DNA from: Nocardia harenae NBRC 108248
GTDB taxonomy: Bacteria; Actinomycetota; Actinomycetes; Mycobacteriales; Mycobacteriaceae
Length of the DNA: 64,000 bases
Assembly: GCF_001612885.1 (NCBI RefSeq)
Contig: NZ_BDBH01000004.1
Coordinates: 1,104,527-1,168,526, forward strand
Reading direction: 5' to 3'
The notes under the pieces are model-generated. The model was given only the letters and a program-made list of their open reading frames with translations. It had not been told where the DNA came from and searched no databases. This document shows positions 25,752 to 36,934 of this stretch, in pieces. Numbering within the stretch: the stretch's first letter is position 1; each line of letters begins with the position of its first letter. The position numbers and the translations under genes are program-made.

Positions 25752-26612
25752 GTGACTCTCTCAGGTGTCGGAATTTGGAGCTCCCCGCTGCGCTACGGCG
25801 ACCAGGTCGCGGCGGCGGAGGCCGCGGCCGAGCTGGAGGAGGCGGGCTTCACCGCGCTCTGGATCCCGGACGTGGGCGGCCCGGTGCTGGAAGCGGTGGA
25901 GAACCTGCTGCGCGCCACCTCGACGGTGGTGATCGCGACCGGCATCCTCAACCTCTGGATGCACGAGCCCGCCGACGTGGCCGCCGCGTACCACCGGCTC
26001 GCGGAGGGCTATGGCGACCGCTTCCTGCTCGGCATCGGGGTGAGCCACGCCCCGCTCATCGATGCCGGGTCGCCGGGCCGCTACCGCAGGCCGCTCGCCG
26101 CGACCGCGGCGTTCCTGGACGGCCTCGACGCCGCCGAGCGCCCGGTCCCCGCCGACCGCAGGGTGCTGGCCGCGCTCGGCCCCAAGATGCTCACCCTGGC
26201 CGCCGAGCGCACCCGCGGCGCGCACCCCTACCTGGTGCTGCCCGAGCACACCAGGACCGCGCGCGAGGTGCTCGGCGCAGGCCCGCTGCTCGCCCCGGAG
26301 CAGACCGTCATCCTCACCGGCGATGCCGCCGAGGCGCGCGAGATCGGCACCCCGTGGCTGCGCGGCTACCTCTCCATGCCGAACTACGCCAACAACCTGC
26401 TGCGCTCCGGCTTCACGGCGGAGGACATCGCCACCGTCAGCGACCGGCTCTTCGACGCCGTGATCGCCTGGGGCGACGAGGAGGCGGTGCTGCGCCGGAT
26501 CGCCGAGCACCGCGAGGCCGGGGCCGACCACGTCTGCGTGCAGGTGCTCCGCGCCGACCAGCGGGCGCTCCCGCGCGCGGAGTGGCGCCGGATAGCGGCC
26601 GCGCTGCGCTGA
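25752..26612 (+). CDS. LLM-class F420-dependent oxidoreductase
   Basis: A 286-residue TIM-barrel enzyme of the luciferase-like monooxygenase class. LRYGDQVAAAEAAAELEEAGFTALWIPD is the usual first strand/helix, followed by VVIATGILNLWMHEPADVAAAYHRLAEGYGDRFLLGIGVSHAPLI, a fingerprint of actinobacterial F420-type members. KMLTLAAERTRGAHPYLVLPEHT fits the cofactor-binding C-terminal half. The substrate is unknown. GTG start at 25752, before the conserved Gly-Ile-Trp strand. A single gene after the SipW operon. Confidence 0.85.
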   Translation: MTLSGVGIWSSPLRYGDQVAAAEAAAELEEAGFTALWIPDVGGPVLEAVENLLRATSTVVIATGILNLWMHEPADVAAAYHRLAEGYGDRFLLGIGVSHAPLIDAGSPGRYRRPLAATAAFLDGLDAAERPVPADRRVLAALGPKMLTLAAERTRGAHPYLVLPEHTRTAREVLGAGPLLAPEQTVILTGDAAEAREIGTPWLRGYLSMPNYANNLLRSGFTAEDIATVSDRLFDAVIAWGDEEAVLRRIAEHREAGADHVCVQVLRADQRALPRAEWRRIAAALR

Positions 26613-26805
26613 CCGGTTCGGGCGGGCACCTGCGCCGTCGAGGTCGCGGGCGATCCGGCCGCCCCGGAACTCGAATCGGCGAGCCGGGCCGAGGGCGCCG
26701 GACGAACGGTCCGCGGCGCGATCCGGGGTGCGCACGCGCCCTGCCCGCCGCTCCGGCCCGGCCGCGTCCATACTTGTCCCCACCCGCAACCGATGGAGGC
26801 CATCC

Positions 26806-27195
26806 ATGCTCGTCGTCGCCGGACTAGTCCTGGCCGGAATCGCCGCGGCGATCCACGTCTACATCTTCCAGCTGGAGTCGCTGGCCTGGACCGCGCCGCG
26901 CACCAGGGCCATCTTCGGGGTGAATGCCCAGGACGCCGAGATCACCAAGCCGCTCGCCTTCAATCAGGGCTTCTACAACCTGTTCCTGGCGATTCTGATC
27001 GCGGTGGGGATCGTCGCCGCCGCGCTGGACCACCGGACGGTCGGCGCGACGCTGGTCTTCGCCGGTGCGGGCAGCATGGTCGCGGCCGGGCTGGTGCTCG
27101 TGCTCTCCGACCCGGGCAAGCTGCGGCCCGCGCTGATCCAGCTGGTCGCGCCGCTGCTCGGGATCGTGATCCTCGCCATCGGGCTGGCCGTCTGA
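26806..27195 (+). CDS. DUF1304 family membrane protein
   Basis: A 129-residue integral membrane protein with four hydrophobic segments (about 2-20, 49-68, 77-98, 108-127). AAIHVYIFQLESLAWTAPRTRAIFGV and NQGFYNLFLAI are the conserved DUF1304 signatures. The function of the family is unknown. GATGGAGG lies upstream of the ATG. It is 61 bp before the NDH-2 gene on the same strand. The 193 bp before it hold nothing I can name. Confidence 0.88.
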   Translation: MLVVAGLVLAGIAAAIHVYIFQLESLAWTAPRTRAIFGVNAQDAEITKPLAFNQGFYNLFLAILIAVGIVAAALDHRTVGATLVFAGAGSMVAAGLVLVLSDPGKLRPALIQLVAPLLGIVILAIGLAV

Positions 27196-27220
27196 GTTTT
27201 CGGCGGCGGCAACCGGGAAA
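27196..27220 (+). promoter_or_regulatory. SigF/SigB-type promoter-like sequence before NDH-2
   Basis: GTTT (27196-27199), 15 nt, GGGAAA (27215-27220). It is a weaker match than others in the window because the -10 lacks the T, but spacing and orientation agree. About 30 nt separate the expected start of transcription from the GTG at 27257. Confidence 0.3.
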
Positions 27221-27256
27221 GGCCCCCGGTAACCCGAACCGAAGGAGGGGTGCGCC

Positions 27257-28576
27257 GTGCCCGAGACCAGCGCCCGTGAACGGATCGTCGTCGTCGGCAG
27301 CGGCTTCGCCGGGTTCACCTGTGCGAGCGAGCTGTGCCGGCGGGTCGCCAAGTCGGGCCGCGATATCGAGATCGTGCTGGTGACCCCGCAGGACTACATG
27401 CTCTACACCCCGCTGCTGCCGGATGTGGCCGGCGGGCTGATCGACCCGCGCTTCGTCGCGATTCCGCTGGCCGACGCGCTGCCGCAGGTGCGGCTGGTGG
27501 TGGCGAGCGCGGACGCGGTCGACCTGGCGGGCCGCACCGTCACGGTCACCAGCGAGCACCATCCGCCGCGCACGCTCGGCTGGGACCGCCTCGTGCTCAC
27601 CCCCGGCTCGGTGACCCGGCTCTTCGACGTGCCGGGGCTGCACGAGCACGCCCGCGGCCTCAAGACCGTGGCCGAGGCGCTCTACCTGCGCGAACAGCTG
27701 CTGCGGCAGCTGGAGCTGGCCGATCACGAGGAGGACGAGGCGGTGCGCCGCGCCCGCCGCACCGTGGTGGTGGTCGGCGCCTCCTACGCCGGTACCGAGC
27801 TGATCGCCCAGCTCCGCGCGCTCGCCGACGACTACGCGCGGCGCCGCGGCCTCGATCGCCGGGAGATCCGGTTCCTGCTGCTCGACACCGCGAAGCAGGT
27901 GATGCCGGAGGTCGGCGCCGAGCTGGGCGAGAAGGTGCTGCACGAGCTGCGCGGCCGCGGCATCGATATCCGGCTGGAGACCTCGCTGCGCGAGCTGACC
28001 GCCGACCGGGTGGTGCTCACCGACGGCACCGAGGTGCCGACGCACACCGTCGCCTGGGTGACCGGCGTGACCGGCGCCCCGGTGCTGGAGACCCTCGACC
28101 TGCCGCTGGAGCGCGGCAGGCTGGTGGTCGACGCCGAGCTGCGGGTGCCCGGCCACCCGTCGGTCTTCGCCGGCGGCGACGCTGCCGCCGTGCCCGACCT
28201 GACCAAGCCGGGCGAGATCACCCCGCCCACCGCCCAGCACGCCTCCAGGCAGGGCAAGACGCTGGCCCGCAATGTCGCCGCCAGCCTCGGCATCGGCACC
28301 TTCGCGCCGTACCGGCACCGCGACCTCGGGCTGGTGGTCGACCTCGGCCCGCGCTTCGCGGTCGCCAACCCGCTCGGCATCCCGCTCTCCGGGCTGCTCG
28401 CCAAGGCGGTGACCCGGGCGTACCACACCTTCGCGGTGCCGCGCGCGGTCAATCGCTGGGCCATCGTGATGACCTACCTGACCAATACCGTGACCAAGCG
28501 ACCGCTCGCGCTGCTCGGGCTCGTCAGCCCGGAGGAGGCGAGTTTCGCTCGCGCGGAGGGGATTTCGGAGCAGTGA
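27257..28576 (+). CDS. Type II NADH dehydrogenase-like FAD oxidoreductase
   Basis: A 439-residue pyridine nucleotide-disulfide family flavoprotein. FAD motif RIVVVGSGFAGFTCASEL (residues 9-26), NAD motif TVVVVGASYAGTELIAQL (about 170-187), and VFAGGDAAAVPD for the flavin ribityl. TPPTAQHASRQGKTLARNVAA is the NDH-2 quinone-side segment. The C-terminal helices (from about 375) fit monotopic membrane attachment. It would transfer electrons from NADH to menaquinone without proton pumping; several paralogues with other donors exist, so the exact role is open. GAAGGAGG precedes the GTG start. Confidence 0.85.
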   Translation: MPETSARERIVVVGSGFAGFTCASELCRRVAKSGRDIEIVLVTPQDYMLYTPLLPDVAGGLIDPRFVAIPLADALPQVRLVVASADAVDLAGRTVTVTSEHHPPRTLGWDRLVLTPGSVTRLFDVPGLHEHARGLKTVAEALYLREQLLRQLELADHEEDEAVRRARRTVVVVGASYAGTELIAQLRALADDYARRRGLDRREIRFLLLDTAKQVMPEVGAELGEKVLHELRGRGIDIRLETSLRELTADRVVLTDGTEVPTHTVAWVTGVTGAPVLETLDLPLERGRLVVDAELRVPGHPSVFAGGDAAAVPDLTKPGEITPPTAQHASRQGKTLARNVAASLGIGTFAPYRHRDLGLVVDLGPRFAVANPLGIPLSGLLAKAVTRAYHTFAVPRAVNRWAIVMTYLTNTVTKRPLALLGLVSPEEASFARAEGISEQ

Positions 28577-28581
28577 GCCTG

Positions 28582-28606
28582 CGGCGGAGCCGATCCGGCT
28601 CCGCCG
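28582..28606. terminator. Bidirectional hairpin between convergent genes
   Basis: Perfect 11-bp arms CGGCGGAGCCG (28582-28592) and CGGCTCCGCCG (28596-28606) with a 3-nt loop, between the stop of the NDH-2 gene (28576) and the stop of the convergent small gene (28614). No T-run follows on either strand, as is common for actinobacterial terminators. Confidence 0.65.
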
Positions 28607-28613
28607 CGCGCGC

Positions 28614-28760
28614 TCACTCCGTGTTCGCGTCGCCCGTGGCGGCGGCCTGCTTCGCCTTCTCCAGTTCACCCTTCAGCCGCTCCACGGTGGCGGTGTCACC
28701 GAGGTTGTCCGCGGTGGTGATGTCCTGGTTCAGCTGGGCGATGGTGTCCTCGTCCGGCAT
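28614..28760 (-). CDS. Small hypothetical protein, 48 residues
   Basis: Starts MPDEDTIAQLNQDITTADNLGDTATVERLKGELEKAKQAAATG, a charged helical protein that could form a short coiled coil (heptad-like Leu spacing). GAGAGGAGC lies seven bases before the ATG at 28760, a strong site that supports translation. No known family is recognised. It is divergent from the DoxX-like gene; a palindrome (28803-28826) lies between them. Confidence 0.6.
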   Translation of the reverse strand: MPDEDTIAQLNQDITTADNLGDTATVERLKGELEKAKQAAATGDANTE

Positions 28761-28802
28761 GCGCCTGCTCCTCTCGGTTCGGGTGTTCCATCGGCGGGGT
28801 GT

Positions 28803-28826
28803 CCGGTTTCGGCGGCCGGAAACCGG
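28803..28826. repeat. Inverted repeat in a divergent promoter region
   Basis: CCGGTTTC (28803-28810) and GAAACCGG (28819-28826) are perfect 8-bp arms around an 8-nt centre. It lies 43 bp upstream of the small minus-strand gene and 38 bp upstream of the DoxX-like gene, a placement suited to a shared operator. Confidence 0.5.
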
Positions 28827-28828
28827 CG

Positions 28829-28853
28829 GGTTCGCGCCCGCCGCACGGGGTAC
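28829..28853 (+). promoter_or_regulatory. SigF/SigB-type promoter-like sequence before the DoxX-like gene
   Basis: GGTTC (28829-28833), 14 nt, GGGTAC (28848-28853). Transcription would begin around 28860, only a few bases before the ATG at 28864, which implies a leaderless or nearly leaderless mRNA. No ribosome site precedes the ATG, which is consistent with that. Confidence 0.4.
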
Positions 28854-28863
28854 CCGCCGCACC

Positions 28864-29259
28864 ATGGATTCTTCTACGACCGCACGCGATGTCGTCCGGT
28901 ACGGGTTGGCGGGCGGCATGGTCTTCGCCGGGCTCAGCCATCTGTTCTGGGGCCGGGAGACCTTCCGTGCTCAGGTGCCCAGCTGGACCCCGCTGGACGA
29001 GGACGGCGTGGTGATGGCCTCCGGCGGGGTGGAGCTCACCCTCGGCACGCTGCTCGCCGCGAGTTCGCGGGACAAGGCGCGGTTCGGCAGGTTGCTCGCG
29101 CTGTTCTTCGTCGTGGTCTTCCCCGGCAACGTCGCGCAGTACACGAACAAACGGGACGGCTTCGGCCTGGACACCGATCGGAAGCGGCTGATCCGGCTGT
29201 TCTTCCAGCCGGTGCTGATCGGGCTCGCGCTGTGGAGCACCTCGACGCCACGGCGCTGA
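28864..29259 (+). CDS. DoxX-like membrane protein
   Basis: A 131-residue protein with about four hydrophobic segments. VVRYGLAGGMVFAGLSHLFWGRETFRAQVPSWTP is the conserved beginning of a DoxX-related family, where the Gly-x-x-H/F helix pair and the F-x-x-x-V-P turn are typical. GVELTLGTLLAAS and FFVVVFPGNVAQYTN fit the remaining helices. Role unknown; relatives are linked to thiol or redox stress. No ribosome site is visible before the ATG. Confidence 0.7.
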   Translation: MDSSTTARDVVRYGLAGGMVFAGLSHLFWGRETFRAQVPSWTPLDEDGVVMASGGVELTLGTLLAASSRDKARFGRLLALFFVVVFPGNVAQYTNKRDGFGLDTDRKRLIRLFFQPVLIGLALWSTSTPRR

Positions 29260-29396
29260 TTGCCGGAGATTCGCCGGGACCGGGCTACGCTGAGATCCCG
29301 ACCCGTCGAGGATGTCGCCGTGAACCGTCCGGCGGTGCCGACACGACCGCGAGACAGCCCTCGTCCGGCCGTGCCGATCGGACCGTGGGACCGCTC

Positions 29397-30625
29397 CTAC
29401 GGGTCCCGGTGCGCCCCGTCCGAGGGGACCACCGTGAACTGCGCCGGAGGCGCGAAACCCCGTGCCGCGAAGGCTTTCTCGACCTCGGCGGAGAGGGCGG
29501 GCACCGCCTCCGCCGGGACGAGGGCGATGGCGGCGCCGCCGAAACCGCCGCCGGTCATGCGCGCCCCGACCGCGCCCGCGGCGCGTGCCGCCGCCACCGC
29601 GACATCCAGCTCCGGGACCGAGATCTCGAAGTCGTCGCGCATGGAGACGTGCGAGGCGTCGAGCAGCGGGCCGATGGCGGCGGCACCGTCGGCGCGCAGG
29701 GTGCGCACGGTGTCGAGCACCCGCCGATCCTCGGTCACCACGTGCTTCACCCGGCGGAAGGTTATGTCGTCGAGCAGCTCCCGGGCCCGGTCGAGGTCGG
29801 CGACCTCGAGGTCGCGCAGCGCGGGCACGCCGAGCGCGGCCGCGCCCGCCTCGCAGGAGGCGCGCCGCTCGCGGTACCCGCCGGTGGCGTGCTCGTGCCT
29901 GACCCCGGTGTCGATGACCCGCAGCACCAGCCCGGCCTCGGCGAAGCCGAGCGGCACCACCTCGGCGGCGAGTGAGCGGCAGTCGAGGAATACCGCGGCG
30001 TCGCGCTCGCCGAGCAGCGAGGCGGATTGGTCCATGATGCCGGTGGGGGCGCCGACGGCGTCGTTCTCCGCGCGCTGCCCCACCTTCGCCAGGGTCTCCC
30101 GGGAGAGCTCGAGCCCCCACAGCTCGGTCAGCGCCAGCGCCACCGCGCTCTCGATCGCCGCCGAGGAGGAGAGCCCGGCGCCGACCGGGACGCTGGAGTC
30201 GATGGCGAGATCGGCGCCTGGCACGGCGGAGAGGTCGGCGCCGAACTCGCCGAGCGCCCAGGCCACGCCGAGCGGGTAGGCGGACCAGCCGCGCAGCTCA
30301 CCGGCGGCGTGCGCGCGCCCCAGCTCGGCCACCGGCAGCTCGACCGGCCCGTCGCCGAACGTGCTCACCACCCGCAGCAGGCCGTCGGCGCGCGGCGCGG
30401 CCGCGACCGCGGTGCGCCGGTCGATGGCGAACGGGAGCACGAAACCCTCGTTGTAGTCGGTGTGCTCGCCGATCAGGTTGACCCGGCCCGGCGCCGACCA
30501 CACCCCGGCGGCGTCGCCCCCGGTCAGCTCGCGGAACAGCGCACGGGCGCCCGTGCCGCGCTGCTGCGGCCCGGCCGCGGACCCGCCGCGGCGACGCTCC
30601 GCCGCCGTCTCCGGACCCGACCCGG

Positions 30626-30629
<4 letters not shown>
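29397..30629 (-). CDS. galK: Galactokinase
   Basis: A 410-residue GHMP kinase. GRVNLIGEHTDYNEGFVLPFAI is the galactokinase signature, VPVGAGLSSSAAIESAVAL is the ATP-binding motif 2, and GARMTGGGFGGAAIALVP is motif 3. GAPTGIMDQSASLLG carries the catalytic Asp. It phosphorylates galactose at C1 in the Leloir pathway. It is slightly longer than E. coli GalK because of about 28 unconserved N-terminal residues (SGPETAAERRRGGSAAGPQQ); a start closer to ALFRELTGG is possible. The ATG at 30629 overlaps the galT stop by 4 nt. Confidence 0.94.
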
Positions 30630-31732
<1,103 letters not shown>

Positions 31733-31773
31733 CGCCCCACGATAGCCAGGAATTCTCCGCGTAGGCTCACGAC

Positions 31774-32718
31774 GTGCTCGAATCCGCTATCACCGCAACC
31801 GGGAGGGCGATCGCGCTGGAGTCGGGCGGCGTGCGCGCCGAGATCGGCACCGTGGCCGCGGTACTCCGCTCGCTGACCGTCGACGGCACCGCCGTCACCG
31901 AGCCGGTGCCCGCCACCGCGCCGCCCCCGCAGGGCTGCGGCCTGGTGCTGGTGCCGTGGCCGAACCGGGTGCGCGACGGCCGCTGGACCCTGGACGGCGC
32001 CGCCCAGCAGCTCGATCTCACCGAACCGGCGCGCGGCAACGCCATCCACGGCTTGCTCCGCAATACCGACTACACCGTGCACGACCACACGGCGGCGGCG
32101 GTGACACTCGGCGCGCTGATCCCGCCGCAGCACGGCTGGCCATTCCCGCTCGACACCAGGGTCCGCTACGCGCTGCGCCCGGACGGCATCGCGGTGACGC
32201 ACAGCGTGCGCAATCTCGCCGACCGCACCGCGCCGTGGGCGGTCGGCGCGCACCCGTACCTGCGCGTCGGCGCGCACCCGGTCGAGGAGCTGGTGCTCAC
32301 GCTGCACGCGGGCACCAGGTTCGAGGCGGACGGGCGGATGAACCCGGTGGCCGAGCACCCGGTGGCGGGCACCGCGTTCGACCTGCGCGCCGGCGTGCGG
32401 GTCGGGGAGCTGGACCTGGACACCGCCTTCGGCGAGGTGCTGCCGGACAACGGCGTCGCGGCCCGGCTGACCGCGCCGGACGGCGCCGCCGTCGAGCTGC
32501 TGCAGGGCCCGGGCTGGGGGTACGCGCAGGTCTTCACGCCGCGGATCTTCCCGCGCGACGGCGTCCGCGGGCTCGCGGTGGCGGTGGAGCCCATGACCGC
32601 ACCACCGGACGCACTGAACTCCGGGCGCGGGCTGGTGTGGCTGCCGCCAGGCGCGCGAGCCGAGCGCAGCTGGGGGCTGCGCTACACGCCGGAGGGCGGG
32701 GTCCGACAGCGGAGCTGA
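31774..32718 (+). CDS. Aldose 1-epimerase family protein
   Basis: A 314-residue galactose mutarotase-like protein. GLVLVPWPNRVRDGRW (about 56-71) contains the N-R substrate pair. GNAIHGLLRNTDY has the conserved His, WAVGAHPYLRVG the catalytic His, and the C-terminal VAVEPMTAPPDALNSG the catalytic Glu with the N-s-g motif. It interconverts alpha and beta sugar anomers, feeding alpha-galactose to GalK. GTG start at 31774; the reading is divergent from galT. The C-terminus (GGVRQRS) is non-conserved. Confidence 0.88.
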   Translation: MLESAITATGRAIALESGGVRAEIGTVAAVLRSLTVDGTAVTEPVPATAPPPQGCGLVLVPWPNRVRDGRWTLDGAAQQLDLTEPARGNAIHGLLRNTDYTVHDHTAAAVTLGALIPPQHGWPFPLDTRVRYALRPDGIAVTHSVRNLADRTAPWAVGAHPYLRVGAHPVEELVLTLHAGTRFEADGRMNPVAEHPVAGTAFDLRAGVRVGELDLDTAFGEVLPDNGVAARLTAPDGAAVELLQGPGWGYAQVFTPRIFPRDGVRGLAVAVEPMTAPPDALNSGRGLVWLPPGARAERSWGLRYTPEGGVRQRS

Positions 32719-32790
32719 AAGACGGTGGCAGGCACCGCGGTCCCGGCGCCCTGTCGAGCCGTCCGGCCCGGATCGGCGAGGCGGGAGCCA

Positions 32791-33522
32791 TCATGCCCCG
32801 CACAGCGGGGCCAGCGCGGCGGCCGCGGCCAGCAGCGCCCGCGAGCGGGCGGCGATGGCGCGCCGGCGGGCGGCGAGCGCCGCGGCGACGTCGGCGGTGT
32901 CACCGCGCGGCAGCCCGCCGAGCACCGCGCGCACGGCGCCGATCCGGTACCCGGCCGCGCGCAACTGGTGCACGATCCTGGCATCGCGCACCTGGGCCGG
33001 GGTGTAGCGGCGGGCGCCGCCGCGGTCCCGTCCGGGGCCGATCAGCCCCTCGGCCTCCCAGTGCCGCAGCGCCGATGCCCGCACGCCGAGCGCGCCCGCG
33101 AGCTCGGCGATGCCCATGGCGTCGGCCGGGCGCGAGTCGGGGATGGGCTCGGCGGCGACGGCGGCGGCCGCGGCGGTCGCGGCGGCGAGTTCGGCGCGCT
33201 CCCGGTGCAGCCCGGCGTGCGCGGCGTCGAGCCGGGCGAGCACGGCGTCCGGCGGGTCGCGGTGCAGCGCGCGCAGCAGCTCCTTCGCCGCCACCGGGCC
33301 GAGCGCGGTGGCCAGCGCCCGGTGGGCGAGGACGCAGCGCAGATGCACCTCGCCGTAGCGGCGGTAGCCGTTGGCCGCGCGCCGGACGGGCGGCAGCACA
33401 CCGGCGCGCTCCAGGTCGCGCACATGCTGCACCGAGCACCCGGCGCGGCGGGCGATCTGCGCGGTGCCGTAGTGGAGAGTCGGATGGGCCACTGCCCCGG
33501 TCGTGCGGTCGGAAGTCTCCAC
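32791..33522 (-). CDS. MerR-family regulator with two MerR DNA-binding domains
   Basis: A 243-residue protein. The first MerR HTH is YGTAQIARRAGCSVQHVRDLERAGVLPPVRRAANGYRRYGEVHL (about 19-62), and the second is MGIAELAGALGVRASALRHWEAEGLIGPGRDRGGARRYTPAQV (about 137-180). A helical linker and an Ala/Arg-rich tail complete it. Two complete MerR reading heads in one chain are unusual; normal MerR proteins dimerise. No Cys-based metal site is seen. GTG at 33522 is the likely start; GTG at 33528 is equally possible. It is divergent from the DUF6194 gene (27 bp), its probable target. Confidence 0.82.
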   Translation of the reverse strand: METSDRTTGAVAHPTLHYGTAQIARRAGCSVQHVRDLERAGVLPPVRRAANGYRRYGEVHLRCVLAHRALATALGPVAAKELLRALHRDPPDAVLARLDAAHAGLHRERAELAAATAAAAAVAAEPIPDSRPADAMGIAELAGALGVRASALRHWEAEGLIGPGRDRGGARRYTPAQVRDARIVHQLRAAGYRIGAVRAVLGGLPRGDTADVAAALAARRRAIAARSRALLAAAAALAPLCGA

Positions 33523-33549
33523 AAGCACTCGAATGTAACGCTCGAAGGC

Positions 33550-34017
33550 ATGGAAATCGACGAGATCACCCGCCTTGTCACCGGGTTCGCCGGGGTGCTC
33601 GCCCAGTGCCCGCGCCCCGGCGACCCCGGCGTGCCCGAGATCGCCTGGGGCGACACCTTCTTCTTCTACGCCCCGGACGGCGAGCTGCCGCGGGCCCAGC
33701 CCTTCGCGACCATCGTCACCAAGGACTACCCCGGCGACGCCGGGTCGCGGCTGCGCACCCCCGGCCGCTTCCGGCTCAATATCGCCGCCGGCGCCGAGGC
33801 GTTCACCGCGCACACCGGGCACCCGCCGCGCGCCGGGATGCCCGCCCCCGACCCGGCCGCCACCGACACCCTCTTCGCGCACCCGCTCTACGGCGGCGCC
33901 GGGTGGCTGGCGGTGGTGAATCCCGGCGCGCACACCGCTCCCGCGCTGCCCGCGCTGCTCCGGGCGGCGCACGCGAGGGCGCGGGCGGCACACGAGCGGC
34001 GACACCGACCCGGGTAG
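33550..34017 (+). CDS. DUF6194 family protein
   Basis: A 155-residue soluble protein. MEIDEITRLVTGFAGV, WGDTFFFYAPDGELP, PFATIVTKDYPGDAGSRL and GRFRLNIAAG are the conserved segments of a family annotated as DUF6194 in actinobacteria. The later HPLYGGAGWLAVVNPG fits the family's C-terminal part. The function is unknown; no catalytic residues can be named with confidence. It pairs head to head with the double MerR regulator, and in other genomes members often sit beside regulators. No strong ribosome site precedes the ATG. Confidence 0.75.
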   Translation: MEIDEITRLVTGFAGVLAQCPRPGDPGVPEIAWGDTFFFYAPDGELPRAQPFATIVTKDYPGDAGSRLRTPGRFRLNIAAGAEAFTAHTGHPPRAGMPAPDPAATDTLFAHPLYGGAGWLAVVNPGAHTAPALPALLRAAHARARAAHERRHRPG

Positions 34018-34076
34018 AGCGCGGCGCGGCCGCTGCACGATACTGAAACGGCCATGACCAACTCCCCCGCCGACTC

Positions 34077-34676
34077 ATGAGAAGCCGGAGATCCCCGGCC
34101 GCGCTGCGCACCGGCACCTTCGGCCACCGCGCCGCCGAGCACCGCTGGCACTGGTCCGCCGAGACCGCCGCCATGCACGGCTACGAGCTCGGCGAGGTGG
34201 TGCCGACCGCCGAGCTCCTCGCCGCGCACCAGCACCCGGAGGATCGCGCGTTCTTCCTCGACGCCGTCGGCGCCGGGGGCGGATTCTGCCTGCGGCAGCG
34301 GCTCACCGACGCCAGGGGCAACGGCCGGGTGGTGATCGTGGTCGCCGACCCGGGCCCCGCCGGGCTGACCGGCTTCTACGTCGACCTCACCGGCCCGGTG
34401 GTGGCCCAGCACCGCACGCTGATCGACGCCGCGCTGCCGGACTACGCCCGGCTGCGCGGCCCGATCGAGCAGGCCGCGGGGATGCTCATGGTGGTCTACG
34501 GCATTCCGGCCGGGCGCGCGGACGAGCTGCTGCGCGCCAGCGCCGCCGAGCGCGGGGTGACGCTCTCGCGCTTCGCCGAGCTGCTCTGCGCGGCGGTGGC
34601 CGACGGCATCGAGGTGCCTGCCCGGGTGCGCACCGTCTTCGACCACGTCCTGCTGACGGTGCATCAGCGGGGCTGA
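34077..34676 (+). CDS. PAS-ANTAR domain regulator
   Basis: A 199-residue protein. The N-terminal half is a PAS-like domain (HRWHWSAETAAMHGYELGEVVPTAELLAAHQHPEDRAFF). The C-terminal ANTAR domain (about 130-190) contains RGPIEQAAGMLMVVYGIPAGRADELLRASAAERGVTLSRFAE, with the conserved A-x-G-x-L/M and hydrophobic helix pattern. ANTAR proteins bind paired hexaloop RNA hairpins and prevent termination. No receiver is present, so the signal enters through the PAS domain. It lies 79 bp upstream of the catalase gene on the same strand. Confidence 0.85.
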   Translation: MRSRRSPAALRTGTFGHRAAEHRWHWSAETAAMHGYELGEVVPTAELLAAHQHPEDRAFFLDAVGAGGGFCLRQRLTDARGNGRVVIVVADPGPAGLTGFYVDLTGPVVAQHRTLIDAALPDYARLRGPIEQAAGMLMVVYGIPAGRADELLRASAAERGVTLSRFAELLCAAVADGIEVPARVRTVFDHVLLTVHQRG

Positions 34677-34684
34677 CCGGGGCG

Positions 34685-34711
34685 GCGTTTCGCGGCGGGG
34701 GCGCCGGGTAG
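34685..34711 (+). promoter_or_regulatory. SigF/SigB-type promoter-like sequence before the catalase gene
   Basis: GCGTTT (34685-34690), a 15-nt spacer, GGGTAG (34706-34711), about 45 nt before the ATG at 34756. It closely fits GTTT-N15-GGGTA. KatE-type catalases are classic general-stress sigma targets, which supports the call. Confidence 0.5.
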
Positions 34712-34755
34712 CACGGACCCGCCCCGTCAGCCCCGATCGAGGAGGATCCTCCGCC

Positions 34756-36870
<2,115 letters not shown>

Positions 36871-36934
36871 GCCGGGTCCGCCCGGGGCGGAGCCGCACCC
36901 GGTGGTGGCGGCGATCCGGTGCGGGCCGGGCTGA

